The notes under the pieces were generated by a model that worked only from the letters and a program-made list of their open reading frames with translations, ran no database searches and had not been told where the DNA came from. This document shows, one piece after another, positions 1-7,066 of a DNA stretch of 19,196 nt (positions are counted from its first letter, which is position 1; every line of letters starts with the position of its first letter). Origin of the DNA: Chloroflexota bacterium (GTDB taxonomy: Bacteria > Chloroflexota > Anaerolineae > Aggregatilineales > Phototrophicaceae); NCBI GenBank assembly GCA_023430545.1, contig JAEZAF010000142.1, positions 1-19,196 of the forward strand. The letters are read 5' to 3'. The position numbers were made by a program, and so were the translations under genes.

Positions 1-1204
1 CCGTCCAGCGCTTGATGTTGAGCAGGCGCTCTCCCAGTTCACGCGGGGGTGGATTATCAAGCGGAATGTCCCTGGGGAAGAGGGCGACCCCGGCAGGGAC
101 ACCGGTTGAAGGATCGACTGGCGCACCCCAACCGCTGCTGTCCCCTTCAGAACGACCCCATTCTCCACTCTCCGCCCCCGTCTCAGCGGATGCTTCTTCA
201 CCACCTGTGCTCCAGTCTGTGTTGCCACTACTGGACTCTTCGCCCCATTCGCCGTTACCGGAATCATCCCAACTGGCATTCATTCCTTCATAATACAGCC
301 GCATCGAGGAATTAATGGTCTCCGTTGCCCAGTAAATCATCAGATTGGTCAGCAGCTCATCCTTGCTGAAGCTCTGGTCGGGATTACCCGTGTTATCACT
401 CCATTTCTGGAAGTGCTCAATGATCCAGCCTGCCAGCCCTGCCGGAGAATCAGTCAGCGCATAGGCCAGAGACTGCGGCTTTGTCCCATGGATCATCACA
501 TAAGCACCTTCTGCATACGACCACTGCTCATACGCCTGGACATACTTTTGCTCTGCTTCGGACAGACTGGATCGATCCCGCGCGTAGACCACATCATAAC
601 CAATATCCGACAGGTGAATGGCGCTGACCAGATCCGGGCGCTGCTGGGCGATCTGCTTGGTCAGCGGGCTGCCGGTGTCCCCGCCGTGGACGCCGAAGCG
701 CTCATAGCCCAGGACATCGGTCATCAGTTTGATCAGAATGCCGACCATATCCGCACCGCCGCGCTGCAACGGACGATCCGAGAAGCCGAAACCGGGCAGC
801 GATGGCACGATCACATCGAACGAGTCGGCTGGATCGCCGCCGTAGCTGACCGGATCGGTCAGCATCGGGATGACCTTGTGAAAGCGCAGGAACGAGTCCG
901 GCCAGCCGTGTGTCAGCAGAATTGGCATCGCATTCGAGTTCTTGCTGCGCACATGGATGAAGTGGATGTTCAGGCCGTCGATCTCAGCGGTGAAGTGCGC
1001 AAACCTATTCAGTTCTGCTTCCTGCTTCCGCCAGTCGAAGCCGTTCTGCCAGTAGCCAATCAGGTCTTTCATGTAGTCGAGGTTGGTGCCGTAAGACCAC
1101 TCGGCACCCTCAACCTGATCCGGCCAGCGGGTACGCTTGAGGCGCTTCTGCAGATCATCGAGGACATCCTGTGCGACATCGATTTTGAAAGGTTGTACGC
1201 TCAC
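1..1204 (-). CDS. Epoxide hydrolase (EHN + alpha/beta-hydrolase), 3' end outside window
   Basis: Soluble alpha/beta-hydrolase that would open epoxides to diols through an aspartyl ester intermediate. The first 401 codons are present. Residues 1-105 resemble the epoxide hydrolase N-terminal domain (FKIDV, then WPDQVEGAEWSYG). HGWP (99-102) is the oxyanion-hole motif. HGGDTG (173-178) is the nucleophile elbow with Asp176, where most relatives have GGDWG. The lid carries Tyr304-Tyr305, and VPAGVALFP (from 369) is the strand before the acid residue; the catalytic His lies off the window. Residues about 312-361 are a low-complexity insert rich in Gly, Ser, Asp/Glu and regularly placed Trp, not expected in this family. 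The start is GTG at 1202-1204, with AGGGAG about 10 bases upstream. It is divergent from the WYL regulator gene, which may control it. The family call is firm; the substrate is unknown. Confidence 0.9.
   Translation of the reverse strand, partial: MSVQPFKIDVAQDVLDDLQKRLKRTRWPDQVEGAEWSYGTNLDYMKDLIGYWQNGFDWRKQEAELNRFAHFTAEIDGLNIHFIHVRSKNSNAMPILLTHGWPDSFLRFHKVIPMLTDPVSYGGDPADSFDVIVPSLPGFGFSDRPLQRGGADMVGILIKLMTDVLGYERFGVHGGDTGSPLTKQIAQQRPDLVSAIHLSDIGYDVVYARDRSSLSEAEQKYVQAYEQWSYAEGAYVMIHGTKPQSLAYALTDSPAGLAGWIIEHFQKWSDNTGNPDQSFSKDELLTNLMIYWATETINSSMRLYYEGMNASWDDSGNGEWGEESSSGNTDWSTGGEEASAETGAESGEWGRSEGDSSGWGAPVDPSTGVPAGVALFPRDIPLDNPPPRELGERLLNIKRWT
122..271 (-). other. Low-complexity Ser/Gly/Trp/acidic insert inside the epoxide hydrolase
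   Basis: Residues about 312-361 of the epoxide hydrolase contain roughly 12 Gly, 10 Ser, 13 Asp/Glu, a single Arg and Trp at 312, 320, 331, 349 and 359. The insert falls between the lid helix (RLYYEGMN) and the core strand (VPAGVALFP), which usually lie a few residues apart. The reading frame is intact across it and no stop is introduced. It probably forms a disordered surface loop. Confidence 0.75.
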
Positions 1205-1254
1205 GTTTTTGAGTCTCCCTGGTGGCTTTAGCTGTTCGTTCCTGACCATATCTT

Positions 1255-1260
1255 TATAAT
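1255..1260 (+). promoter_or_regulatory. Perfect TATAAT -10 element for the WYL regulator gene
   Basis: TATAAT matches the bacterial -10 consensus exactly and lies in the divergent intergenic region, 77 bases before the preferred ATG at 1337. The -35 region (around 1232-1237, CTGTTC) is poor, so the promoter may need an activator. Transcription would begin near 1267, just before the ATCAGGA repeats. Confidence 0.5.
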
Positions 1261-1268
1261 GAAAGCAG

Positions 1269-1296
1269 ATCAGGACAGATTTGGTCCTAATCAGGA
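1269..1296. promoter_or_regulatory. Candidate operator: two ATCAGGA direct repeats, 21 bp apart
   Basis: ATCAGGA occurs at 1269-1275 and 1290-1296, a 21-bp period that puts both copies on the same DNA face. An inverted repeat AGGAC/GTCCT (1272-1276 and 1284-1288) overlaps them. The site sits just downstream of the TATAAT, between the divergent epoxide hydrolase and WYL regulator genes. That placement suits autoregulation. Binding by the WYL protein is inferred. Confidence 0.4.
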
Positions 1297-1336
1297 AATC
1301 ATTTTGTTTTGTGATCATGTTTTTAGGGAAAAACCG

Positions 1337-2326
1337 ATGTCGATTTATTCACCGACTGAACGGCTGCTGACGGTGCTGGAGATGCTTCAGTCCCGCAGGC
1401 AGATGAGCGGTTCCGAGATCGCGCGGCGGCTGGAAGTCGATCTGCGGACGGTGCGGCGCTATATCGTCACGCTTCAGAATATGGGCATCCCTGTCGAGGC
1501 TGAACGCGGACCTTACGGCGGCTATCAGCTCCGGCGGGGCTATAAGATGCCGCCGCTGATGTACACCGATTCCGAAGCCGTCGCGCTCACACTGGGACTG
1601 ATGGCGATTCGTGCGTTTCAACTGCCGGTCGATGTCGCGGCAGTCGAAGGGGCACTGGCGAAAACCGAGCGTGTGATGCCGGAAAAACTGCTGAAGCAGG
1701 CACGGGGGCTTCAGGAAGCGATCAGCTTTAACGTGATGCCTGCGCCGACCATCGTCAATAATCAATGGCTGACGATCCTGAGCTTCGCCTCGCAGGAAGG
1801 GCAGCGCGTCTGGATGCGGTATGAGGCCTTCAGCGGCGCAGTCAGTGAACGGGAATTCGACCCGTATGGCGTGGTCTATAACGAAGGCTGGTGGTACACC
1901 AGCGGCTACTGTCATCTGCGGCAGGGGCTGCGCAGCTTCCGGCTGGATCGCATCACGGCGATGGAACTGGTCAACGGCAGGTTTGAAAAACCGACTGATT
2001 TTGACGCGATGGAGCACGTGATGAGTTCACTGGCGGCGATGCCGGGGGTCTATCAGGTCGAAGTGCTGTTGAAGACCACGCTGGAACACGCCCGGACGGT
2101 GATCGGTCTGCCTGCCGGTTATGTCAAAGAGACCGGGCAGGGGGTGATCTTCTACCGGCAAAGCCCTGAACTGTCGTGGGTGGCGCATTATCTGCTGTGT
2201 CTCGATTTTCCGGTGGTGGTGTTGCAGCCGGTGGAGCTGCGCGATATGCTTCAGGAAATGGCAGCAAAAGCACTGAAGATGATCAGCGATCAGGGCACAG
2301 ATGCAGACGCGACCGACGAACCCTGA
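1337..2326 (+). CDS. HTH-WYL transcriptional regulator (YafY type)
   Basis: DNA-binding regulator of 329 residues. Residues about 5-58 form a winged helix-turn-helix of the HTH_11 kind (ERLLTVLEML, then SGSEIARRLEVDLRTVRRYI and a GPYGGYQL wing). Residues about 140-225 form a WYL domain, with FDPYGVVYNEGWWY followed by SFRLDRI; WYL domains usually sense a small ligand or nucleic acid. The C-terminal part matches the WCX-like extension of this family. ATG 1337 is preferred because TAGGGAA (1324-1330) lies seven bases upstream and the family N-terminus aligns there. An upstream in-frame ATG at 1259 overlaps the TATAAT and adds non-conserved residues. It is divergent from the epoxide hydrolase gene, which is a plausible target. 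The family is clear; the ligand is unknown. Confidence 0.92.
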   Translation: MSIYSPTERLLTVLEMLQSRRQMSGSEIARRLEVDLRTVRRYIVTLQNMGIPVEAERGPYGGYQLRRGYKMPPLMYTDSEAVALTLGLMAIRAFQLPVDVAAVEGALAKTERVMPEKLLKQARGLQEAISFNVMPAPTIVNNQWLTILSFASQEGQRVWMRYEAFSGAVSEREFDPYGVVYNEGWWYTSGYCHLRQGLRSFRLDRITAMELVNGRFEKPTDFDAMEHVMSSLAAMPGVYQVEVLLKTTLEHARTVIGLPAGYVKETGQGVIFYRQSPELSWVAHYLLCLDFPVVVLQPVELRDMLQEMAAKALKMISDQGTDADATDEP

Positions 2327-2399
2327 TCGCCGTCAATCCGGGGTGGTCGGTCGCAGGCTGTGAGGATGCGCGGGGGCACTTGATCAAAGACTATAAAAT

Positions 2400-3050
2400 C
2401 TACAATAGAATATGTATTTTATGGTCGTGATAAAGAACTAGGACGAGATCTCCAATCTGTAAGTGTGAAGCCTCAAAGGCTGTATATTTTCCGTGAAATT
2501 CAGTGGGAAATCGTGTGGAAGTATTCTTTACAAACTGATAATCGATCTCAATTCCTTTAATGTAAACTTTTCTGGAAGTGTCCCCTATATCTCTCAATGC
2601 AGTGATTCTGCCCTCAAATATTTCATTTTTGTTTAGCAACCTTCTATATAGAGAAAAATAATAACTATTCTCAGGAAAAATAAGTGAATACGCTTCAAAA
2701 AGCCTTGTTATGCCTACTATGGCAATAATTATAGAAGCTGGTAGACACGTGAAACTCATTAATAAGAAAATTATACTAGGAGAAGATTGTTCAAGTTCCA
2801 TGCGAATTACAGAAAGCATAACTGGTACTAAAATAAGTGCTGACAGCATCATTAAACCAAGTGCAATCAGCAAAACAAAGCCACCCCATCTATAGAGATT
2901 GGTCATTTTTCGGTAAGGCTCTGATTTCCTACGTATATTGAACAAGACCTCACCTTTGTGAGATAAAGTCTTTGCTTGGCCGTTTACAAATGCAGAATTC
3001 GAAGCGTGAACTAGAACCGCATTTTCTGGCTGCTTGCCTATCAATTTCAT
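2400..3050 (-). CDS. Hypothetical two-TM membrane protein in AT-rich DNA
   Basis: Protein of 216 residues that I do not recognise. Residues about 1-50 are soluble. Two hydrophobic segments follow, near 52-82 (WGGFVLLIALGLMMLSALIL) and 92-117 (IIFLLMSFTCLPASIIIAIV). The C-terminal soluble part (about 125-216) has alternating beta-like segments such as EGRITALRDIG, IDYQF and IGDLVLVLYH, which resemble DUF3592-like membrane proteins, though weakly. The gene is visibly AT-rich and uses AT-ending codons, unlike every neighbour, which suggests foreign origin. The decayed IS5 transposase end lies 34 bases upstream on the same strand. No good ribosome binding site is seen before the ATG (AAAGG is about 13 bases away). 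Confidence 0.65.
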   Translation of the reverse strand: MKLIGKQPENAVLVHASNSAFVNGQAKTLSHKGEVLFNIRRKSEPYRKMTNLYRWGGFVLLIALGLMMLSALILVPVMLSVIRMELEQSSPSIIFLLMSFTCLPASIIIAIVGITRLFEAYSLIFPENSYYFSLYRRLLNKNEIFEGRITALRDIGDTSRKVYIKGIEIDYQFVKNTSTRFPTEFHGKYTAFEASHLQIGDLVLVLYHDHKIHILL

Positions 3051-3084
3051 GATTCGAATGGTTACCTTTCGGTTGTGTTGACTT

Positions 3085-3362
3085 TCAGCGAAGCCAGATT
3101 AAAACGCCGACAAAGTTCAGAAAGCCAAGATACGATTGATCCAGCTTATCGAACCGCGAAAAGATACGCCGAAACTGTTTGAGCTTGTTGATAAGACACT
3201 CCACCAAATGGCGTTCGTATATAACCAGCGAGCAGAGTCGCACAGGACGTTAGCGCGTTGGTGAGGCGGAATGACCGCTTCAATACCACGATCCAGCAGC
3301 TAGTCGATAAAATGCGCTGCCGAGTAGCCTCGATCGGTGATCAATCGTTTAAAGTCGCACCT
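3085..3362 (-). pseudogene. IS5-family transposase, C-terminal remnant (stop + frameshift)
   Basis: Read on the minus strand from 3362, this encodes FKRLITDRGYSAAHFID, then an in-frame TAG (3300-3302), then LLDRGIEAVIPPHQRAN. Near 3218-3225 the frame shifts to ERHLVECLINKLKQFRRIF, continuing to LGFLNFVGVLIWLR and TGA at 3085. ITDRGY holds the second catalytic Asp and R-(3)-E-(6)-K is the catalytic Glu signature of IS4/IS5 transposases. The N-terminal half is missing: upstream sequence passes straight into an unrelated gene tail. This element is dead. Confidence 0.85.
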
Positions 3363-3509
3363 TTACGGCAGGTGACGTTCGACCTGAGCGGCCTGTCTGC
3401 CGGGGAATATACGCTCAGTGCGGCGGTTTACGACTGGCAGACCCTCGAACGCCTGCCCACTGGCGAAGGTGATCAGGTGACGTTAGGGCATGTTAGGGTT
3501 GACCCATGA
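3363..3509 (+). pseudogene. Orphan 3' end of a glycosyltransferase-like gene
   Basis: This 48-codon stretch encodes a C-terminal beta-sandwich tail, FDLSGLSAGEYTLSAAVYDW then LERLPTGEGDQVTLGHVRV, ending in TGA at 3507-3509. Such tails occur at the end of large PMT/GT39-like membrane proteins in Chloroflexota. The rest of the gene is absent; the sequence upstream is antisense to the IS5 transposase remnant. An ATG at 3258 would extend the frame, but those codons come from transposase DNA. It ends 14 bases from the convergent glycosyltransferase gene. I infer that an IS-associated deletion removed the body of the gene. Confidence 0.6.
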
Positions 3510-3523
3510 ACCTGATCGCCGTG

Positions 3524-5587
3524 CTACCGTGTCTCTGTGCCGTCCAGCCAGACAAAGGTAGACAGCCCGCCGTTATTATCGGTGAACATCGGGCTGAACT
3601 GACGGTTCACATCAAAGAAGCCGATCTGAAGCCAGTAAGGCGTTTCTGTCCAGAAGCGCACACGCTGCACGATCCAGTCCCCCGGCTGCCATACATATCC
3701 GGGGACGACCTCGCCATTCAGGATCTGTGTGCGTTCACTGCCGGGGGATGCTTCCGACGACGCCAGCGGATTAAAGACGTGGACAAAAAGCCCGAGGCTG
3801 CTGTTGGTGATCTCCGGCCCCGGCTGATGCGCCTGCCAGAAGCTGATCAGCGTCCAGCGGCCACGCCGATTCTGCGTCAGCGAATAGCGTTTCAGCGCCA
3901 GCCCCTGACGTGATACCGCATCGACCGGACGTGTATCTTCCGCGAAGTTACCCTGCCGCAGACGTTCCGCAAGTTCCGGCGGATAACTGAACAGCGCGAA
4001 GCTGTAACCATCGGCCAGTGTCAGCACCTCATGCGCATCACTGAAAAGCGGCTGGCGAAGTTCATCCCCCGGCCCGGTGAACTGCACATAGATGCCGCCC
4101 TCATCCGGGATAATCGACAGATCCGGCGGACGTGCATCGGTGATGACTGGCGTCCAGCGACCCAGCAGGCCGCTCATCAGCAGCGGTTCGATATTGGTAA
4201 ATACGCGGGTATCAGGGACAGGCTGCGCCTCTCGCATTGCTTGTGCCAGCCGTATGCCATCGCCTAACGGGATTCCATACAGCATCCCGCCGCCGGACGT
4301 CTGGCGGATTTCGTCCGCCGCCGCGTGCAGATGCGTCACAGTCAGCAGGGTGACAGCACTCACAACCCCGATCACGCCAGCGGTGGTAAACCACCTGCTG
4401 ACAGGCTGGCGTTCAGGTTGCAGTGATGACTGTGTCATTGACGGCCAGAGCCTCTCGATCAGCGGCTGTGCGGCCCATGCTGCCAGAATGTATCCGGCTG
4501 GCAGTCCGAGCAGTTGATAGAAGATATGCACCATGTTGCTGGTATAGCTCATCGCCAGCACGGGCAGTACCCACCACAGCAGCAGAATCACCGCCGCGTC
4601 CCGTCGATCCTGTCCCCTGTCAGATGCACCCGACTGGAATGAGCGCATCAGCGTCCATACGGCCAGCAGGATACCGGCGATCAGCAGGATCAGCAGTGCC
4701 GCCTGCAGGATGCTTTCCGCTGTCCCTGCCCCCGGAACCGCTGTCAGATACAGCATCGCACGCGCCCCGATAAAGCCGCTGCCCGTCACCAGCCGGACGG
4801 CATGGCTTAGCGCCTCACCACTGAGAGACGCAGGGCTGGCGGTGAAATTTCCGGCACGCCCGAATCCAAGCTGCGGATTGCCAAACAATCCGAAGGCATA
4901 GAGCGCGGTGGCCGCCACCAGCACCACCGTCCCGACTGCCAGCGCCGTACGCCAGCCTGGGATGGCGATAATGCGCCGGTAAAAAATCAGCAGCAGCAGG
5001 CCGACGGGCAGCAGCATAAAATATGCCAGCAGATAGGTCTGCACCAGCGCGGTGAGCCACACCAGTGCGATCAGCAGACGCCGCGCCGGATGCCGCGCCG
5101 CGCCAGTCAGGACAGGCACCAGCAGCCACAGCAGCCCGCTGACGCCAAACGGCAGCAGGCACTGCACCCACGTCGTGCGGCTGTATTCGATCAGCCACGG
5201 ATTGACGGCCATCAGGAAGGCGGCGATCAGCGCCAGACGGTAATCCCGCAGCAGATCGCGCGCAATCTGATAACAGAAGGCCACGGCTGCCGTATTCAGC
5301 AGAATCACCACCACATAAACCACCGTGATGGAGCGGGTCAGCGCGAGAATGGGCAGGAACAGGTAACCCGTCAGGGGCGGATTGGCAAACAGCACCGACG
5401 ACGGCTGACCGATAATCGGAAACGTACCGGTATCGAGCGTCAGCAGCGCCTGCCAGATCGGATAAGCATGATCGATGTTATAGCGGATCGTCTCCAGATC
5501 CATCAGGCGGAGTAGTGCCGCTGTCAGCAGGATCAGGGCAAGCAGAAGCGTCTCGGAATTGAGGCGAGGAGAAGGGTGTTCAATCAC
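3524..5587 (-). CDS. PMT/GT39-like membrane glycosyltransferase
   Basis: Integral membrane protein of 687 residues, likely transferring a sugar from a polyprenyl-phosphate donor to an extracytoplasmic acceptor. The N-terminal two-thirds holds about ten or eleven hydrophobic helices. The first loop (MDLETIRYNIDHAYPIWQAL, about 29-48) carries the acidic residues expected near the active site, and ARDLLRDYRLALIAAFLMAV (from about 108) is typical of these proteins. The last 120 residues form an extracytoplasmic beta-sandwich (WTLISFWQA, LFVHVFNP, WQPGDWIVQRVRF). The GTG start follows an in-frame TGA closely and no good ribosome binding site is visible; the next Met is at residue 29. It starts 40 bases after minE on the same strand, so it may be co-transcribed with minCDE. 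Acceptor unknown. Confidence 0.85.
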   Translation of the reverse strand: MIEHPSPRLNSETLLLALILLTAALLRLMDLETIRYNIDHAYPIWQALLTLDTGTFPIIGQPSSVLFANPPLTGYLFLPILALTRSITVVYVVVILLNTAAVAFCYQIARDLLRDYRLALIAAFLMAVNPWLIEYSRTTWVQCLLPFGVSGLLWLLVPVLTGAARHPARRLLIALVWLTALVQTYLLAYFMLLPVGLLLLIFYRRIIAIPGWRTALAVGTVVLVAATALYAFGLFGNPQLGFGRAGNFTASPASLSGEALSHAVRLVTGSGFIGARAMLYLTAVPGAGTAESILQAALLILLIAGILLAVWTLMRSFQSGASDRGQDRRDAAVILLLWWVLPVLAMSYTSNMVHIFYQLLGLPAGYILAAWAAQPLIERLWPSMTQSSLQPERQPVSRWFTTAGVIGVVSAVTLLTVTHLHAAADEIRQTSGGGMLYGIPLGDGIRLAQAMREAQPVPDTRVFTNIEPLLMSGLLGRWTPVITDARPPDLSIIPDEGGIYVQFTGPGDELRQPLFSDAHEVLTLADGYSFALFSYPPELAERLRQGNFAEDTRPVDAVSRQGLALKRYSLTQNRRGRWTLISFWQAHQPGPEITNSSLGLFVHVFNPLASSEASPGSERTQILNGEVVPGYVWQPGDWIVQRVRFWTETPYWLQIGFFDVNRQFSPMFTDNNGGLSTFVWLDGTETR

Positions 5588-5627
5588 AGAGGAAATCAGA
5601 CGGTTGTGTCAGGTGTACGCTCAGCGT

Positions 5628-6005
5628 TCAGGGCGTGCCGTTGATCTGATGCGAATCATCCTGATCGGTTTCGGAATAAAGGTCTTCATCATTATCAGGT
5701 GGTTGATATTTTGCCTGAGGAACCTCGTCTTCGTCAGGGTCAATGATGATCTGCTTGGAAAACGGCACTTCGGCCACCAGCAGATTGTTATTACGGTCGC
5801 GCTGCTGTAAGGCGATATCCACCTCATCGCCGGAGACCATGACATACTTGGAGATGACGGCAAGAATTTCCTGCTTCATCTCCTGAAGCTTATCGGGGGG
5901 CAGGTTGACGCGATCATGCACCAGCACAAATTGCAGACGCTCTTTTGCCAGGCTCGCGCTGCTCTCTCGGCTGCGCCCGAAGATGCGATCAAATAAGCTG
6001 GTCAT
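5628..6005 (-). CDS. minE: Cell division topological specificity factor MinE
   Basis: Protein of 125 residues that stimulates MinD ATPase and drives MinCD off the membrane so that the septum forms at midcell. Residues 1-12 (MTSLFDRIFGRS) are the amphipathic membrane-targeting segment. SLAKERLQFVLVHDR (about 18-32) is the anti-MinCD/MinD-binding region. LQEMKQEILAVISKYVMVSG (41-60) starts the dimerisation domain, which ends near FSKQIIID (about 82-89). After this there are about 35 extra, strongly acidic residues (DPDEDEVPQ to SETDQDDSHQ) with no counterpart in usual MinE of about 85-90 residues. AAGGGGG lies five bases before the ATG. It lies 83 bases after minD and before the glycosyltransferase gene. 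Confidence 0.95.
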   Translation of the reverse strand: MTSLFDRIFGRSRESSASLAKERLQFVLVHDRVNLPPDKLQEMKQEILAVISKYVMVSGDEVDIALQQRDRNNNLLVAEVPFSKQIIIDPDEDEVPQAKYQPPDNDEDLYSETDQDDSHQINGTP

Positions 6006-6088
6006 TCATTCCCCCTTTTCGGCCATTGTCGTTCGACCTGGCGGGATACATTATGCGATAGATCGGCCTGCAAACACCGGATCACGGA

Positions 6089-6958
6089 TTATTTACGCCG
6101 GAAGAACCGCTGGAAAAAGTTATCCTGTGTTTCAAGCTCCATAAATGGTACTTCTTCCCCGGTCAGACGCCGCGCAATGTTACTGAACGCCTGCCCAGCC
6201 CGCGAATGAGGCTTCAGTGCGATGGGCACCCCATGATTCGACGCGGGAATCACGCCGTCATCCTCTGGCACGATGCCGATGATTTTGATTGCGAGAATAT
6301 CGGTCACATCATCGGCGGAGAGCATTTCCCCGCGTTTGATCATATCGATGCGCACACGGTTCAGGATGAGCTGGGCCGGGCCTTTGTTCTCGGCTTCGAT
6401 CAATCCGATGATACGGTCGGCATCGCGCACCGCTGAGACTTCCGGGTTGGTCACGATCAGCACTTCATCCGCCGGGGCAATCGCATTACGGAAGCCGCGC
6501 TCGATTCCGGCGGGGCAGTCGATCATGATATAGTCGAAATCGCGCCGCAGTTCATCACTCAAGCGTACCATATCTGTCGGGCTGATGGCGGTTTTATCGC
6601 GGCTCTGCGCGGCAGGGATCAGATAGAGTTCAGGAAGCTGCTTGTGCTTCACCAGTGCCTGACGCGGACGCGCCCGGCCTTCGATAATATCGACCAGATC
6701 GAAGACGATCCGGTTTTCCAGCCCCATGATCACATCGAGGTTACGCAGGCCGATGTCAGCATCGATCAGCACGACTTTTTTGCCAAGCTGTGCCAGCGCG
6801 ACTCCCAGATTGGCGGTGGTGGTGGTCTTCCCCACGCCGCCCTTACCCGAAGTCACGGTGACAACACGGCCTGTACCCTTTGTGCCCTGCCTGCTGCTGA
6901 CCGCCATCGGTTGTGCAGCTGCCATCCCGGATGTCGTCCGACTGCTGTTACCTGCCAT
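6089..6958 (-). CDS. minD: Septum site-determining ATPase MinD
   Basis: Membrane-cycling ParA/MinD ATPase of 289 residues that recruits MinC and is controlled by MinE. The deviant Walker A motif GKGGVGKT lies at about 38-45, the switch I region at LIDADIGLRNLD, and the Walker B-like strand at YIMIDCPAGIERGF. The C-terminus NFFQRFFRRK is the amphipathic membrane-targeting helix. About 30 residues precede the first strand, longer than in Escherichia coli MinD. I place the start at ATG 6956-6958, with AAAGTGG five bases before it. In-frame TTG 6991 and GTG 6988 would add 10-11 residues and look weaker. It lies between minC (gap about 108 bases from this start) and minE. Confidence 0.96.
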   Translation of the reverse strand: MAGNSSRTTSGMAAAQPMAVSSRQGTKGTGRVVTVTSGKGGVGKTTTTANLGVALAQLGKKVVLIDADIGLRNLDVIMGLENRIVFDLVDIIEGRARPRQALVKHKQLPELYLIPAAQSRDKTAISPTDMVRLSDELRRDFDYIMIDCPAGIERGFRNAIAPADEVLIVTNPEVSAVRDADRIIGLIEAENKGPAQLILNRVRIDMIKRGEMLSADDVTDILAIKIIGIVPEDDGVIPASNHGVPIALKPHSRAGQAFSNIARRLTGEEVPFMELETQDNFFQRFFRRK

Positions 6959-7066
6959 AAACGCCACTTTCTGTAAGATGCCTGTCACCAACGATTACAC
7001 ATGCTGGAACTACTGGACATGCTGCAACCGCTGGTCCGGCAGGGCTGAAATCGAAACTGGGGACGC

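Noticed and set aside
413..1231. 272-residue plus-strand open frame
   Set aside because: It is antisense to the epoxide hydrolase, whose motifs (HGWP, HGGDTG) are clear, and its own translation has no domain features.
1349..2017. 222-residue minus-strand open frame
   Set aside because: Antisense to the WYL regulator; composition is typical of a shadow frame.
3258..3509. 83-residue plus-strand gene as an intact protein
   Set aside because: Its first 35 codons are the reverse complement of transposase sequence; only the tail resembles real protein, so it is treated as a gene remnant.
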